NCBI GenBank assembly: GCA_016708825.1
Contig: JADJEZ010000002.1
Coordinates: 186,001-250,000, forward strand
Reading direction: 5' to 3'
DNA length: 64,000 nt
Source: Betaproteobacteria bacterium
Lineage (GTDB): Bacteria > Pseudomonadota > Gammaproteobacteria > Burkholderiales > Usitatibacteraceae
In this document: positions 9,034 to 20,049 of the stretch, piece after piece
Layout: each line of letters starts with the position of its first letter
How positions within the stretch are numbered: position 1 is the first letter of the stretch
Translations under genes and position numbers: made by a program
The notes under the pieces: generated by a model
Databases searched by the model: none
Told to the model about the DNA's origin: nothing
Seen by the model: the letters and a program-made list of their open reading frames with translations, nothing else

Positions 9034-10358
9034 TCAGCGCGAAAAGACGGCGATGCTCTCCACGTGCCCGGTGTGCGGGAACATGTTGACCACGCCCGCG
9101 GCCAGCAGGCGGTAGCCCTTCACGTTCACGAGCACGCCCGCGTCGCGGGCCAGCGTCGACGGGCTGCACGCCACGTAGACGATGCGCGAAGGCGCGCCGG
9201 CATCGGGCAGCGCCTTGCAGATCTCCATCGCGCCGTCGCGGGGCGGGTCGATGAGGAGCCGGTCCACCGGCCCCAGCTTCGCGAGCGCGCCTTCGGCGTC
9301 GGTGTACAGGTCGTAGGTGAGAAGCTCGCGAGGCGCCTCCAGGCCGTTGGCCCGCGCGTTCTCCGCCCCGCGCGCCGTGAGCGAGGCCGCGCCTTCCATG
9401 CCCACCACCGTCGCGCCGCGCGTGGCGATGGCCAGCGTGAAATTGCCCAGGCCGCAGAAGAGGTCGCCCACGCGCTCCCCCGGCCGGGGGTCGAGCAGGT
9501 CCACCGCCCGCTTCACGAGCACCCGGTTCACCGCCGTGTTCACCTGCGTGAACTCCGTGGGCCGGTAGCCGATGGCGAGGCCGAACTCGGGCAGGTGGTA
9601 GTCGAGGGCCGCGCGTGCTCCGGGTGGAAGGGATGCGCGGTATCCGGCCCCTTCGGCTGGAACCACCACTGGATCCCGTGCCGGTCGGCGAAGGCGCGCA
9701 GCTTCGCGCAGTCCTCCTCGCCCACGGGATCGAGGTGGCGCAGGACGAGGACGGTGACCGCCTCGCCCACGGCCAGCTCCACCTGCGGCATGCGCTCGCG
9801 AAGTGCGAGCGTCGTGAACATCTCGCGCAGCGGCACGATGAGCGCCGAGACCGCCGGTGGCAGCACCTCGCAGGAGCGCACGTCCGCCACGAAGCTCGAC
9901 TTGCGCTCGTGGAAGCCCACCAGCACGCCGCCCTTCTTCGCGACGTAGTGCACGCCGATGCGCGCCCGCTGGCGGTAGCCCCACGCGGGCCCGTGGATGG
10001 GCGGCAGGATCGTCTCCGGCGAGACCTTGCCGATGCGCGCGAGGTTGTCTTCCAGCACGCGCTGCTTGGCCGCCACCTGCGCGGCCGCGTCGACGTGCTG
10101 CATGGCGCATCCGCCGCAGGTGCCGAAGTACGCGCAACGCGGCCGCACGCGCTGGCTCGATTCCACCAGCACCTCGGTCACGGTGCCCAGGTCGAAGTTG
10201 CCGCGGCTGCGGCGCCGCGCGAAAGCCACCCGCTCGCCGGTGATGCCGCCCTCGATGAAGGTGACCTTGCCGTCCACGTGCGCGACGCCGATGCCCTCGT
10301 GGTCGATCGATTCGATGGTGGCGATCCCCGTGGAGGCCTTGCGCGGGGCCTCAGTCAT
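9034..10358 (-). CDS. rlmD: 23S rRNA (uracil(1939)-C5)-methyltransferase RlmD (one frameshift)
   Basis: RlmD methylates U1939 of 23S rRNA and carries an iron-sulfur cluster. The N-terminal part has a TRAM domain (ESIDHEGIGVAHVDGK) and the cluster cysteines C-x5-C-x2-C in RCAYFGTCGGC, with the fourth in VRSCEVL. The C-terminal part has the SAM motif GDLFCGLGNFTLAIA, the DPPRDG motif and the catalytic cysteine in YVACSPSTLARD. The two parts lie in different frames, with the junction near 9617 (FHPEHA to ALDYHLPEFGLAIGYRPTEF). One base is probably missing there. The start ATG overlaps the stop of the upstream protease gene by eight bases (ATGACTGA), indicating translational coupling. Confidence 0.85.
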
Positions 10359-12728
10359 CGGCTTCGCATTGCGTCGCGGGAATGCCGAACACCTGCCTCG
10401 CGATCGCCTTGCTCACGCTCACGCCGTCCACGGTGTAGATGAGCGTGGCCGCGTTCCCGCCGGTGAAGGCCACCGACATCGTGCCGACGGGCGAGAGCGC
10501 GATGGGCCGCCACGGGTCGCGTCGAATGGCGGCCCTGTCGTCCGGTAGAGCGTTCCCCGGAAGGTCCGCGTGCCCGGCGTGCGCTCGCCGCGCGACATCA
10601 CGAACCACTGGCTGCGCCCGTCCGCGCCGTAGGTGAAGAGCGTGGCGAAGAGGATGTCGCCCTGGTGCGCGAAGTTCACGCCCCAGCCCGATTCGGTCGG
10701 GTTCCACCACAGGTCCTGGTAGTTGTTCGCGTAGCTGCGATCGAAGGCGGACCACGAGCAGGTCGTGCCCGTGGAGAAGCGCTGGCGCTCGATCTGCTTC
10801 ACCACCGCGACGCCGTCCAGGGTATAGGTGAGCGTGCCGTTGTCCGCGGACGGGAAGGCGAAGCTGCATGCTGCCCACCGGCGTGAGCGAGACGGGGCTC
10901 CAGGGATTCGCGCCGAAGGCCGGGCCCGCGCGCGGTAGAGCTCGCCGCGGAAGCTGCCGTCGGGCTGGCGGGCGCCGTTGGACATCACGAACCAGTCGGG
11001 CGCGCCGTCCGCGCCATAGGTGAAGAGCGTGGCGAAGACGATCTGCCCCTGGTGGTTCAGGTTGATGCCCCACCCCGATTCGGCGGCGTTCCACCACAGG
11101 TCGGTGTAGTTCACGCTCACCGGCGAGACCGAAAGCGCCAGCGTGTACGCCCCGGTCCCGGCCGACTCCCAGCGCGACACGGCGAGGTAGTAGGTTCCCG
11201 CGCCCAGGGTCTTCGTGAGGCCGAAGTCGTTCGCGCTCGTCTGCGCGTCGTCGTTCGAGTCGAGCCGCTCCCCCCTGGGCGTCGAGCAGCACGCCCACGG
11301 TGTCCAGCCCGCCCTGGGCCCGGACGATGATCGTGCCCGGTGCAACGAGGTCGAAGCGGAAGACGTCCACGTCGCCCGCATAGTCGATGCGCCCGGTGGC
11401 GAGGATCTCCGCGGCGCCCACCGCGAGCGGCGTGGCCTCCGTGGGACGGTCGCCGTGGTCGTCCGCGACCGGCGGCGGGTTCGCCATGAGGCGGCGGGCG
11501 ACCTGCGGCTGGAAGACGTCGAAGCGGTTGAAGATGCCGTACTGGTCGAGGCTCGTGCACGACAGCGCGCCGTTGGGGCCCACGGACGTCGCCGAGAGGA
11601 CCGCGCGCAGCTGCAAGCCGTCGCCGCCGAGCGTGAAGAGGCCGGAGCCCGAGGAGCCCCCTGCATGATGCCGCGGGAGAACGTCGTGAGCCAGGCCGAC
11701 TGCTCCCAGTCCGCAAAGCGCGTCGTCCCCACCACCGAGGCCTGCGCCCACTTGGACACGTCGCCCGCCGGGTGCGAAATGCTCACGACCGATTCCCCGT
11801 TCGCGAGCCGCGCCGCGTTCCAGGCGGAATAGGTGACGCCCGAGGGCGGCGCTGAGTTCATGACGAGCAGCGTGTGGTCCGTGTTCGGGTCGGCGAACTC
11901 GATCCGCATGCCGCCGGCGACCTGCCGGAAGTCCGGGCTCGTCGCGCCCGAGCCGCAGCCCGTGGCCTCGTAGAACCAGAAGCTCGTGACACTCGCCGCC
12001 ACCGCCGCGCGGCCGACGCAGTGATTGGCGGTGAGGAAGAACGGCTCGGGGAACTTCCCGCTGTTCAGGAGCGTTCCCGTGCAGGCGAAGGCCTGCGAGC
12101 CCTCGACGAAGGTGATGCGCGCGACAGCCTTCTTGCGCTCGGCGATCGCGGCGTCGAGCGCGGGGTTTCCCGTGCTGCACGGCGTGTCGATCGTGCAGGC
12201 GCCCGCCGCCTTCGCGCTCAGGGGCTGGTCGAAATGCACCACCCCGCCGAGACGCAACGCGCCGGGCGCAGGACGCGCGCGCGAGAACACCTCGACCGCC
12301 TGCCTCGCGCCTTCCGTCCATGGCCCCCAGGCCACGCCGGCACCCGCGGGCACGGCCATGGATTCCACGCGACCGCTCGCGTCGCGCACGCGCACTTCCA
12401 TTTCGCCCGTCCCGGACAGGTCCAGCCGCGCGCGCAGGCCCGCCGCGCCGGAGGACACCACGTCGAATCGCGCGACGAAGCCGCCATCGGCCGCCTGCCA
12501 GGCGGGCTCGCCGAGATCCTTGGGCGAGGCGCGCACGAAGCCTATGCGCGCGCGCCTCTCGCCGGGGTCGGGCGCCGATTTCGCGATCGCCGCGTCCCAG
12601 CGGTAGGGCCCTTGCCGCCCGGGGCGAAGCGACCGGCGCCTGCGGCGCGACCCTGCGCCGGCGGAGGGCGCCGCCGCGAGCACGGGGCCCGCCAGGAACG
12701 CCAGCGCAAGAACACGGGCCGCATTCAT
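10351..12728 (-). CDS. Secreted trypsin-like serine protease with PPC domain and two DLWWN repeats (about five frameshifts)
   Basis: MNAARVLALAFLAGPVLAAA is a signal peptide. A peptidase S1-like domain follows with its catalytic histidine (FFLTANHCVG), aspartate (FADPNTDHTLLVMN) and serine (GGSSGSGLF); the disulfide cysteines recall lysyl endopeptidase-like enzymes. Next is a pre-peptidase C-terminal (PPC) domain (DDAQTSANDFGL, GTYYLAVSRWES). Then come two copies of a repeat of about 100 residues beginning DLWWNAAESGWGINLNHQG and DLWWNPTESGWGVNFAHQG. Frame changes fall near 11662, 11273, 10925, 10868 and 10526, some of them in G/C runs. The start overlaps the upstream gene by four bases (ATGA). 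The protein should be exported, with the repeats acting as a binding or anchoring module (inference). Confidence 0.75.
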
Positions 12729-13697
12729 GCGCGCCCCGCCATCCGCTTGAGCCCGAGCCACTGCTGCCGCCAGAAACCCTCGCCGTAGTCGCGCCCGTGC
12801 AACTGGTCGCGAATGCCGGTCGGCGGGAATTCGCGGCGCATTCGCGGTGCCGAACAGGTGATCCCAGACCGGGAACAGGACGGCGAAATTGCAGCCCCGC
12901 GCGGCGCCTTCGTGCCCCAGCCCGATGCCGTGGTGGATCCGGTGGAACCGGGGGCTCACGAGCAGGCGCTCGCCCAGGCGCCCGAAGGACATCCGCACGT
13001 TCGCGTGGGAGAGGCTCTCGACCGCGCGCGTGACCGCCACGATCGCCACGAACTGGCCGGGGGCGACGCCGATCACGAGCGCGAGGATCGCGAGCACCGC
13101 GTCCGTGAGCACCATGTCGAGCAGGTGGTTGCGGTCGTCGGTCCAGAAGGTCATCTCGCGCTGGCTGTGGTGCAGCGCGTGCAGCGCCCACCAGAAGCCG
13201 AGCTGGTGCTGGGCGCGGTGGATCCAGTACATCGCCAGGTCGATCAGGACGAGGTACACGATGAAGGACGCGAACGGGTGCGCGAAGAGCGCCGGGAAGG
13301 CGTCCTCGAGGCCGCGCGGAATGAAATCGTGCATGCGCAGCCACCCGTCGAGGCCGTCGACCACGGGCAGCAGCAGGAAGAAGATCGCCAGCGGCAGCAC
13401 GCCCAGGCGCACGAGCAGCGTGTAGATCACGTCCACGCGCACCGGGCCGCGGTCGGACCAGACCTCGACCGGGCGCCACTTCTCCAGCGCGCCGAGAATC
13501 ACCGCGAGCACGGCGATCTCGAGCGCGCCGATGAGGAAGACCTCCGTGGCAGTCGAAGGCCATCTCGAGCCCAGGACCATGCCGAGGTGGAAGACGACCG
13601 GCTGCACCATGGACTCGAACACGGCGGCATGCAGCCCCGTCCAGAGTGCTTCCAGCGCGCCGCCCAGGGCGGTTGCGCCGTCGATCAACGCATCCAC
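12725..13697 (-). CDS. Sterol desaturase / fatty acid hydroxylase superfamily membrane protein (frameshift near C-terminus)
   Basis: An integral-membrane di-iron protein. The three histidine boxes are present in order: HRAQHQ, HALHHS and HRIHHG, with several hydrophobic helices around them. Superfamily members hydroxylate or desaturate lipids; the substrate is unknown. The GTG start overlaps the end of the deacetylase gene by 13 bases. Near 12840 the frame must change: FGTANAPR then continues as EFPPTGIRDQLHGRDYGEGF and ends RMAGRA, with its TGA overlapping the protease ATG. It is embedded in an operon of exported or envelope proteins. Confidence 0.75.
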
Positions 13698-14430
13698 CGC
13701 TTGTCGTCCGCCAGCCGCGCGAAGCACAGGCCCTTCGCCTTCAGCCCCGCGATGAGCCGGTCGAGATGGGGCCAGAGCGGGTCCTGGCGCGACCAGATCC
13801 CCAGGTGCCACATCAGGATGTCGCCGTCCTTGATGTCGCGGAGCTGGCGCTCGATCAGCTTGTCGCTCGGAAAGCGGTCGGACGGCAGCTCGTCGCCGCT
13901 GAATCCCGCGGTGGACCATCCGGCGTGGGTGTAGCCGCAGCGCTTCGCGTACTCCAGGGCCTTGGGGCCGTCTTGGCCCGCCGGGCGCGCGCCACAGGCC
14001 GTCGAAGCCGCGGCCGGTCATGGCGCGGAAGGCTTCCCTCGGGCTTGCTCAGCTCGCGCGCAGAGGCCGGCGCGTCGAGGATCTCGCCCTGCGTGGTGCC
14101 CGGCTTCGCGTAGCGGACCTTGCCGGCCGCCGTGTCGCCGGCGAAGTACCAGTGGCGCCAGGTGTGCGAGCCGAACGCGTGGCCCGCCCCGGCGAGGCGC
14201 TTCCAGAACGGCGCCCACGACGCATCCAGCGAAGTGTCGCCGCGCTTCGTCTTCTCGTTGGCGAGAAAGAACGTGGCTTTCACCGCGTACTTGTCGAGGA
14301 TGTCCGCGATGGCCTCGGCCGGCTCCATGTGGCCGGTGTCGAAGGTGAGGTAGACGGTGCCCTTGCAGGGGCGCCGCGACGCGGGACGGCAGCCGGCGAG
14401 CGGCCAGCGCGAAGCCGCCCGGGCCTTCAT
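13685..14430 (-). CDS. Polysaccharide deacetylase (NodB-domain, CE4-like), two frameshifts
   Basis: The NodB fold begins at VYLTFDTGHMEPAEAI, with the catalytic and metal aspartate in TFDTGH (most CE4 enzymes have TFDDGP). It continues ILDKYAVKATFFLANEKT and GSHTWRHWYF, which holds the metal-binding histidines. After KARELSKPE-like sequence the frame changes near 14040 (AFRAMTGRGFDGLWRAPGG) and near 13980 (EYAKRCGYTHAGWSTAGF, then DILMWHLGIWSRQDPLW). It ends LADDKRWMR. Some form of exported or periplasmic glycan deacetylation is likely. The start overlaps the stop of the upstream beta-propeller gene by four bases. Confidence 0.75.
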
Positions 14431-15392
14431 TGGCGCGGCGCGTGGGAGCGGAAATAGAGCCCGTGCGGCGACTTCCCCACGGGGATCTGGTGCAGGACCT
14501 TCTTCGTCTCCAGGTCCACGACGGTGATCATCCGGATCCAGCGCGATGTGGTCCAGAGCTGCTTGCCGTCCTTCGTGATTTCCATGCAGTCGGGGCCACC
14601 GGGCACGGCGAAGGTCTCCTTTACCTCGAGCGTCTGCTGGTCGAGCATCGAGATGGTGTTGGCCATGCGGTTGGAGAGGAACACGTGGCGCCCGTCGCCG
14701 CGGGCGACGAAGTTGTGCGCGCCCAGGCCGGTCACGACGCGCTTCACGAGCTTCCTCGCGCGCCAGTCGTAGATCTCGAGGTGGCTCTCGCCGGTGATCC
14801 CCACCAGCAGGTGGCGGTCGTCGGGCGTCATCCAGATGCCGGCGGGCTGCTTGCCCGTGGCGAGCTTCCACAGGACTTCGTGGCGCTCCAGGTCGATGGC
14901 GGCGATCTCGTTCGATTCCTGCAGCGTCACGAACGCGAGCCGGCTGTCGGCGCTGAAAGCGATGTGGCTGGGCACCTTCGGAAGGGCCAGGCGCTTGGCG
15001 AGCTTGAAATCCGCCGTGGTAGATATCGACGCGGTCCAGCCGGTTGGAAACGGAAACGAACCACTTCTTGTCGGGCGAATAGCCGATCTGGTACGGGTCG
15101 CTGATGTCCGGGATGCGGCGCAGTATCTCGCCCGTCTTCGGGTCGAGGAACACGAGGTCGTTGCTCGCCGCGTTGGCGACGATGAGTTCCTTGTCGTCGG
15201 GCGTGGCCATGAGGTGATGCGGCTCCTTGCCCACGGGCACGCGCTTCTCCTCCTTCCGGGACACCGGATCGACGATGGACACCCTGCCGTCGCCGGAATT
15301 CAGCACGATCACCTTCTCGCCCGGACCGACACCGCGGCGCCGTGCCGGCGCAGGCCAGGGCCGCCAGGCCGATCGATTTTCCGAGTTTTCAT
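14427..15392 (-). CDS. YVTN-type beta-propeller protein (YncE-like), two frameshifts
   Basis: A chain of about 40-residue propeller repeats: VSIVDPVSRKEEKRVPVG, ELIVANAASNDLVFLDPKTG, EIAAIDLERHEVLWKLATG, HVFLSNRMANTISMLDQQT and MITVVDLETKKVLHQIPVG. This is the periplasmic YVTN/YncE type. The start MKTRK leads into a hydrophobic LAALACAGTA stretch in a neighbouring frame, so a signal peptide is likely once an indel near 15345 is corrected. A second frame change lies near 15015 (RVDIYHGGF to MPSHIAFSADSR). It heads a five-gene operon in which every gene overlaps the next. The role is unknown. Confidence 0.7.
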
Positions 15393-15435
15393 AGGCTTAT
15401 GATACCATGCCGCCCATGGCGCGTGCGCGCGCTCC

Positions 15436-15990
15436 GTGACTTCCGGTCCCCTCAACCACTGCAACGCCTGCGGCGCGAAGGTGGATTTCCACGTCCCGGC
15501 GGGCGATACCCACGCGCGCGCCGTGTGCCCGTCCTGCGGCCACATCCAGTACCAGAACCCGAAGATCGTGGTGGGCTCGGTGCCGGTGTGGGAAGAGCGC
15601 ATCCTGCTGTGCCGCCGCGCCATCGAGCCGCGCCTGGGCAAGTGGACGCTGCCGGCGGGCTTCATGGAGCTCGCCGAGACCGCGCCCGAGGGTGCCGCGC
15701 GCGAGGCGCTGGAGGAGGCCAACGCGCGCATCGATATCGAGCAGCTCTACACGCTCTTCTCCGTGCCGCACATCAGCCAGGTCTACGTGATCTTCCGCGC
15801 GCGCCTGCTCGACCTGGATTTCTCGCCGGGAGCCGAAAGCCTCGATGTGAAGCTCGTGCGCGAGGACGAGATCCCCTGGGAGGACCTCGCCTTCGCGAGC
15901 GTCCGCCGCACGCTCGTGCACTTCTTCGAGGACCGGCGCTCCGGCGTCTACCTGCCGCGCTTCGGCGAGATCCGCCCGCCGGAACGCTGA
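15436..15990 (+). CDS. Nudix hydrolase with N-terminal zinc ribbon
   Basis: A 184-residue protein. A zinc ribbon (CNACG and CPSCG) precedes the Nudix domain, whose box is GFMELAETAPEGAAREALEE plus AN, matching G-x5-E-x7-REU-x2-EE. NUDT12/NudC-like NAD(H) pyrophosphatases share this ribbon layout, but the specificity here is inferred. The start is GTG at 15436; the nearest upstream ATG is out of frame. It is divergent from the beta-propeller operon, with about 43 bases between the two starts. Confidence 0.85.
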   Translation: MTSGPLNHCNACGAKVDFHVPAGDTHARAVCPSCGHIQYQNPKIVVGSVPVWEERILLCRRAIEPRLGKWTLPAGFMELAETAPEGAAREALEEANARIDIEQLYTLFSVPHISQVYVIFRARLLDLDFSPGAESLDVKLVREDEIPWEDLAFASVRRTLVHFFEDRRSGVYLPRFGEIRPPER

Positions 15991-16028
15991 AGCCGGCGCG
16001 GGCGCCGGTGCGCGCTCCCGTCCCATGG

Positions 16029-16697
16029 TCAGGATGCGGCCTGCCTGGAGTCGGCAACGGCCACCACCTCGTCGCCCGCGACGACGAAGACCCGGTCGCC
16101 GGCGCGGGGCCGCACGAGGGCGGAGCCGGTGAATGCGCCGAACGAAGGCAGCACCCCCACGCGCTTGCCGAACCAGAAGCACGGCAGCCGCAGCGACTGC
16201 CCGCCGCGCTCCGTGAGGCGCACCGCCGGATGGAGGTGGCCGGCGAGCGCGTAGCCTCCCGCCGCCGGCGCCGGCTCGTGGACGAGCGCGAAGGGCCCGA
16301 GCGCCGCGCCGGGATCGACGCAGCGCATGCCCCACTCGCCCGGGGGATCGCCCGCGCGGTCGTCGTGGTTGCCGCGCACCAGCGTGATCGCGAGGTCCCG
16401 CCGCGATTGCCGCCACGCGGCGAAGCGTGCCAGGGTCGCCTCCGCCCTCGCCTGCGCGCTATGCAAAAAATCTCCGAGGATCACCAGGTGCGCGACATCC
16501 CGCCCGGCGAGCGCGCCCTCGAGCCGCTCGAGGCTCTCCGAGGTCGTGCCCGCGGGAAGCGCGATGCCGGCGCTGCGAAAGCTCGCGGCCTTGCCGAGGT
16601 GGAAGTCGGCGACGAAGAGCGTGCGCGCGGCGGGCCACCACGCCGCGCGCTCGGCGAGCAGGACGAGGCGCTCGCCCGCCACGATGCAGTCGGTCAC
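16029..16697 (-). CDS. pdeM: Ligase-associated DNA damage response endonuclease PdeM
   Basis: A metallophosphoesterase-fold nuclease of about 222 residues. All metal-binding motifs are present: LFVADFHLGK, LVILGDFLHS, LVRGNHDDR and ALAGHLHPAV. In Pseudomonas and mycobacteria this family (MPE/PdeM) is encoded with Lhr-Core, an MBL-fold exonuclease and an ATP-dependent ligase. Here the GTG start overlaps the helicase stop by four bases (GTGA), so the two are co-translated. No ligase or exonuclease gene is in the window. Confidence 0.92.
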   Translation of the reverse strand: MTDCIVAGERLVLLAERAAWWPAARTLFVADFHLGKAASFRSAGIALPAGTTSESLERLEGALAGRDVAHLVILGDFLHSAQARAEATLARFAAWRQSRRDLAITLVRGNHDDRAGDPPGEWGMRCVDPGAALGPFALVHEPAPAAGGYALAGHLHPAVRLTERGGQSLRLPCFWFGKRVGVLPSFGAFTGSALVRPRAGDRVFVVAGDEVVAVADSRQAAS

Positions 16698-19155
16698 GGG
16701 AAGAGCTCCGCCTGGCCGCTCTCGTCGGCGACCGGTTGCGTCGCGCGGTCGAACTCGAGCTGCATGCGCCGCACGCGGTCGGCGAGCTTCTCGCTCGAGA
16801 GCTTCTCGCGCAGGCGCGCCACCATCAGCGGGAACGCGAAGGGCGTGGGCTTTTCCGTCCGGCGCAGCACCACGGGCGCCGTCGAGAATCGGCGCACCGC
16901 GGCGGCGAGTCGCGAGAATTCGAGTTCGCGCTCGAGCACCTCGCGCTCGGCCTGCGCGAGCAGCGGGTTGCCCGCGTCCCAGCGCGCGAACACCTCGTAG
17001 AGGAGCCCGCTCGTGGCCTGCACCTGCCGGTTGGTCTTCGGCTGCCCCGGATAGCCCTGGAACACGAGGCCGGCCACGCGCGCGATCTCGCGGAACTGGC
17101 GCCGGGAGAGCTCCGCGGCGTTCAGGCTCGCGAGGACGTCACCCAGGAGATTTTCCGGCGACAGGAGGCCGGCCTTCAGGAGCGGCAGCAACTCGAAGCG
17201 TTCGCGCGAAAGCAGCTCGAAGCCGCAATCGTTGAAGGCGAGCGAGAACGACGCCGGGCGCGTGCGCGCGAGCCGCCACGCGAGGAGCGCGGAGAGCCCC
17301 ACGTGCACGTGTCGCCCCTCGAAGGGATAGACGAAGACGTGGTGCCCCTCGCGCGTCTCGCACTGCTCCGCGAGGAGTTCGTGGCGTCGCGGGATGCGCG
17401 ACCAGCGTTGCTGCAGCGCGAGGAGCCGCGCAACCGCGCGAATCTCCGGCTCCTGCGCCCGGCCCTCGAGGTACTCCTCGAGCAACTCACGCACGCTCTC
17501 CGACACCTCGCTCGAGAGCGGGCTGCGCCGCCCTGCCAGCGCGGCACCGTGGCCGCGCCCGGTTTCGCGGGGCGCACCAGCGCCGTCATGCCTTCCACGC
17601 GGATCAGCTCCAGCGCATGCCCGCCGAAGACGAAGGCGTCCCCCGGCGAGAGCCACGCCACGAAGGATTCCTCCACGTGGCCCAGGCGTCGGCCGTTCAG
17701 GTAGCGCACGTCCATCGCGGCGTCCGACACGATGGTGCCCACGGACATGCGGTGGCGCTTCGCGATCGCGGCATCGCGCACCACGTGCCAGCCGTCGACT
17801 TCTTCCACCTTCCGGTACTCGGCATAGGCCTTGAGCGAATCGCCGCCGCGGGTGACGAAGTCCATGGCCCAGCGCCACTCGTCGTCCGCGAGGTCGCGGA
17901 ACGCGCGCGTGGAGCGCACCTCCGCCAGCAAGTCCTCCTCGACGAAGCCCTCGCCCGCGGCGATGGTGACCAGGTGCTGCGCGAGGACGTCGAGGGGCTT
18001 CACCACGGGACAGCGCGATTCGATCCGGCGCGCGTCGGCCGCCCGCCGCACCGCCGCGGCCTCGACGAATTCCAGCGCGTGGGTCGGCACGCAGCTCGCG
18101 CGGCTCACCTGCCCCGGCGCATGCCCCGAGCGGCCGGCGCGTTGCAGGAGCCGCGCCACGCCCTTGGGGCTGCCGATCTGCAGCACCCGTTCCACCGGGG
18201 AGAAATCCACGCCCAGGTCGAGACTCGAGGTCGCGACCACCGCCTTGAGCCTGCCCTCCTTGAGCCCCGCCTCCACCCAGCGGCGCACCTCCGCGTCGAG
18301 GGAGCCGTGGTGCAGCGCCACGAGCCCCGCCCACTCCGGCTTCGCCTCGAGAATCGCCTGGTACCAGGTCTCCGCCTGCGAGCGGGTATTGGTGAAGACG
18401 AGCGTCGAGCGCGAGGCCTCCAGCGCGGCCACGACCTCCGGGAGCATCGCGAGGCCCAGGTGCCCCGCCCACGGGATGCGATCGACCGCGTCTGGCATGA
18501 GCGTGTCGATCACGACCTGCTTGTCGGAGACGCCGCGCACCACGCGCCCGGGCGCACCGGCGAGGAGCCTCTCCAGGGCCTCGTCGAGATTGCCCAGCGT
18601 CGCGGAAAGCCCCCAGGTGCGGATCTCCGGATTCCAGCGCCTGAGGCGTGCGAGCGCCAGTTCCACCTGCACGCCGCGCTTGTTGCCGAGCAGCTCGTGC
18701 CACTCGTCGACGATCACCGCCCGCAGGGTCGCGAGGCGCTCGCGCGCCTCGGCCTGGGAGAGCAGGAGCGAAAGGCTCTCGGGCGTGGTCACCAGCGCCG
18801 TGGGAAGCTTCCTCGCCTGCTTCGCGCGTTCCGCCGCAGTCGTGTCGCCGGTTCGCGCACCGAGCGACCACGAGAGCCCCGCTCCCTCCAGCGCGTTCGC
18901 GAGCGATGCCACGGTGTCACCCGCGAGCGCGCGCATGGGCGTGATCCACAGCACGCGCAGCGCGGGCGAAGCCTGCGCGCCCTCCGCGATCGCCTCGGCC
19001 AGCGGGCCGAGGAAGGCGGCCAGGGTCTTCCCCGTGCCCGTCGCCGAGTGGATGAGCCCCGATTCCCCCGCGAGATAGGCGTCGCGCACCTCGCGCTGGA
19101 AGTCGAAGGCCCGCCAGCCCCGCGCCGCGAACCACGCCTCGAGGCGCTCCGTCAT
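16694..19155 (-). CDS. Ligase-associated DNA damage response DEXH-box helicase (Lhr-Core), one frameshift
   Basis: An ATP-dependent 3'-5' helicase of the Lhr family, about 820 residues once repaired. It has the Walker A motif SATGTGKTLAAFLGP, motif Ia WITPMRALAGD, the DEXH box VIVDEWHELLGNKRG, motif III LSATLGN, and motif VI QRAGRSGHAPGQ. The winged-helix and Lhr-specific C-terminal domain follows (WLSPGDAFVFGGHALE). The frame changes near 17535 in a CCGCCC-rich stretch, and the C-terminal portion continues SEVSESVRELLEEYLEG to the end QAELFP. The ATG overlaps the HDAC-family stop by four bases. The protein is inferred to repair DNA together with PdeM. Confidence 0.9.
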
Positions 19156-20049
19156 CCGAGGAGGCGCCGCGCGGCGAGAATCGTGGCGGCGTGGATCGCG
19201 ACCGTGTCCTCGGGATCGTGGCCGTAGCCGCCGGCCATCGCGATCGCCACGGGAATGGCCCGCGCGTGGAGCATGCCGAGTACCATCGCGTCGCGTCGCG
19301 CGAGGCCGTCCTGCGTGAGCCGCAGCCTGCCGAGCCGGTCGCCCTCGTGGGGATCGGCGCCCGCGAGGTAGATCGCGAGCTGCGGGCGCGCGCGCGCGAG
19401 GGTCTCCTCCAGGCCGCGCTCGAGCTGCGCCAGGTACTCGTCGTCTCCCGTGCCGTCGGCAAGCTCGATGTCGAGATCGCCCTCCTCCTTCACGAACGGG
19501 AAGTTGCGCGCGCCGTGCAGGGAGAAGGTGAAGACCGAATCGTCGCCGCGCAGGATCGATGCCGTGCCGTTGCCCTGGTGGACGTCGCAGTCGATCACCG
19601 CCACGCGCGCGATTCCCGCCTCGGCCTGCAGCGCGCGCCGCGATCGCCGCGTCGTTGAACACGCAGAAGCCTTCCCCGCGGTCGCGGTGCGCGTGGTGCG
19701 TGCCCCCGGCGAGGTTGGCCGACCAGCCCTGCGCGAGGGCGTCGCGGGCCGCGGCGATGGTCGCGCCCGCCGAGCGGCGCGAGCGCTCGACCATCTGCGC
19801 GGACCACGGGAAGCCGATGGCGCGGATCTCGCCCGCCGAAAGCCTTCCCGTCGTGACGCGCTCGAGGTAGGCCGGGCAATGCACGCGCAGGATCTCGGCG
19901 TCGGTCGCCGCGGGCGGCACGCGGAACTCGTCCTCCCGGAAGGCGCCGCTCGCGGCGAGTCGCTCGCGAAGCCGCGCGTACTTCGCCATCGGAAAGCGGT
20001 GCCCCGGCGGCAGCGGCAGGACGAAATGATCGGCGTAGTAGAGCGTCAA
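19152..20049 (-). CDS. Histone deacetylase family protein (AcuC/AphA-like), one frameshift
   Basis: A zinc-dependent deacylase fold. Visible active-site elements are GGTHHAHRDRGEGFCVFND (tandem histidines), VIDCDVHQGNGT (zinc aspartate and histidine), AGADPHEGDRLG (second zinc aspartate) and AMAGGYG. Bacterial members deacetylate acetylpolyamines or acetyl-lysine; the substrate here is unknown. The frame changes near 19640. The probable start is a TTG giving LTLYYADHFVLPLPPGHRF, the usual N-terminus for this group. A 50-bp tandem duplication has separated this start from the upstream stop codon it once overlapped. The last codons overlap the helicase start. Confidence 0.85.
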
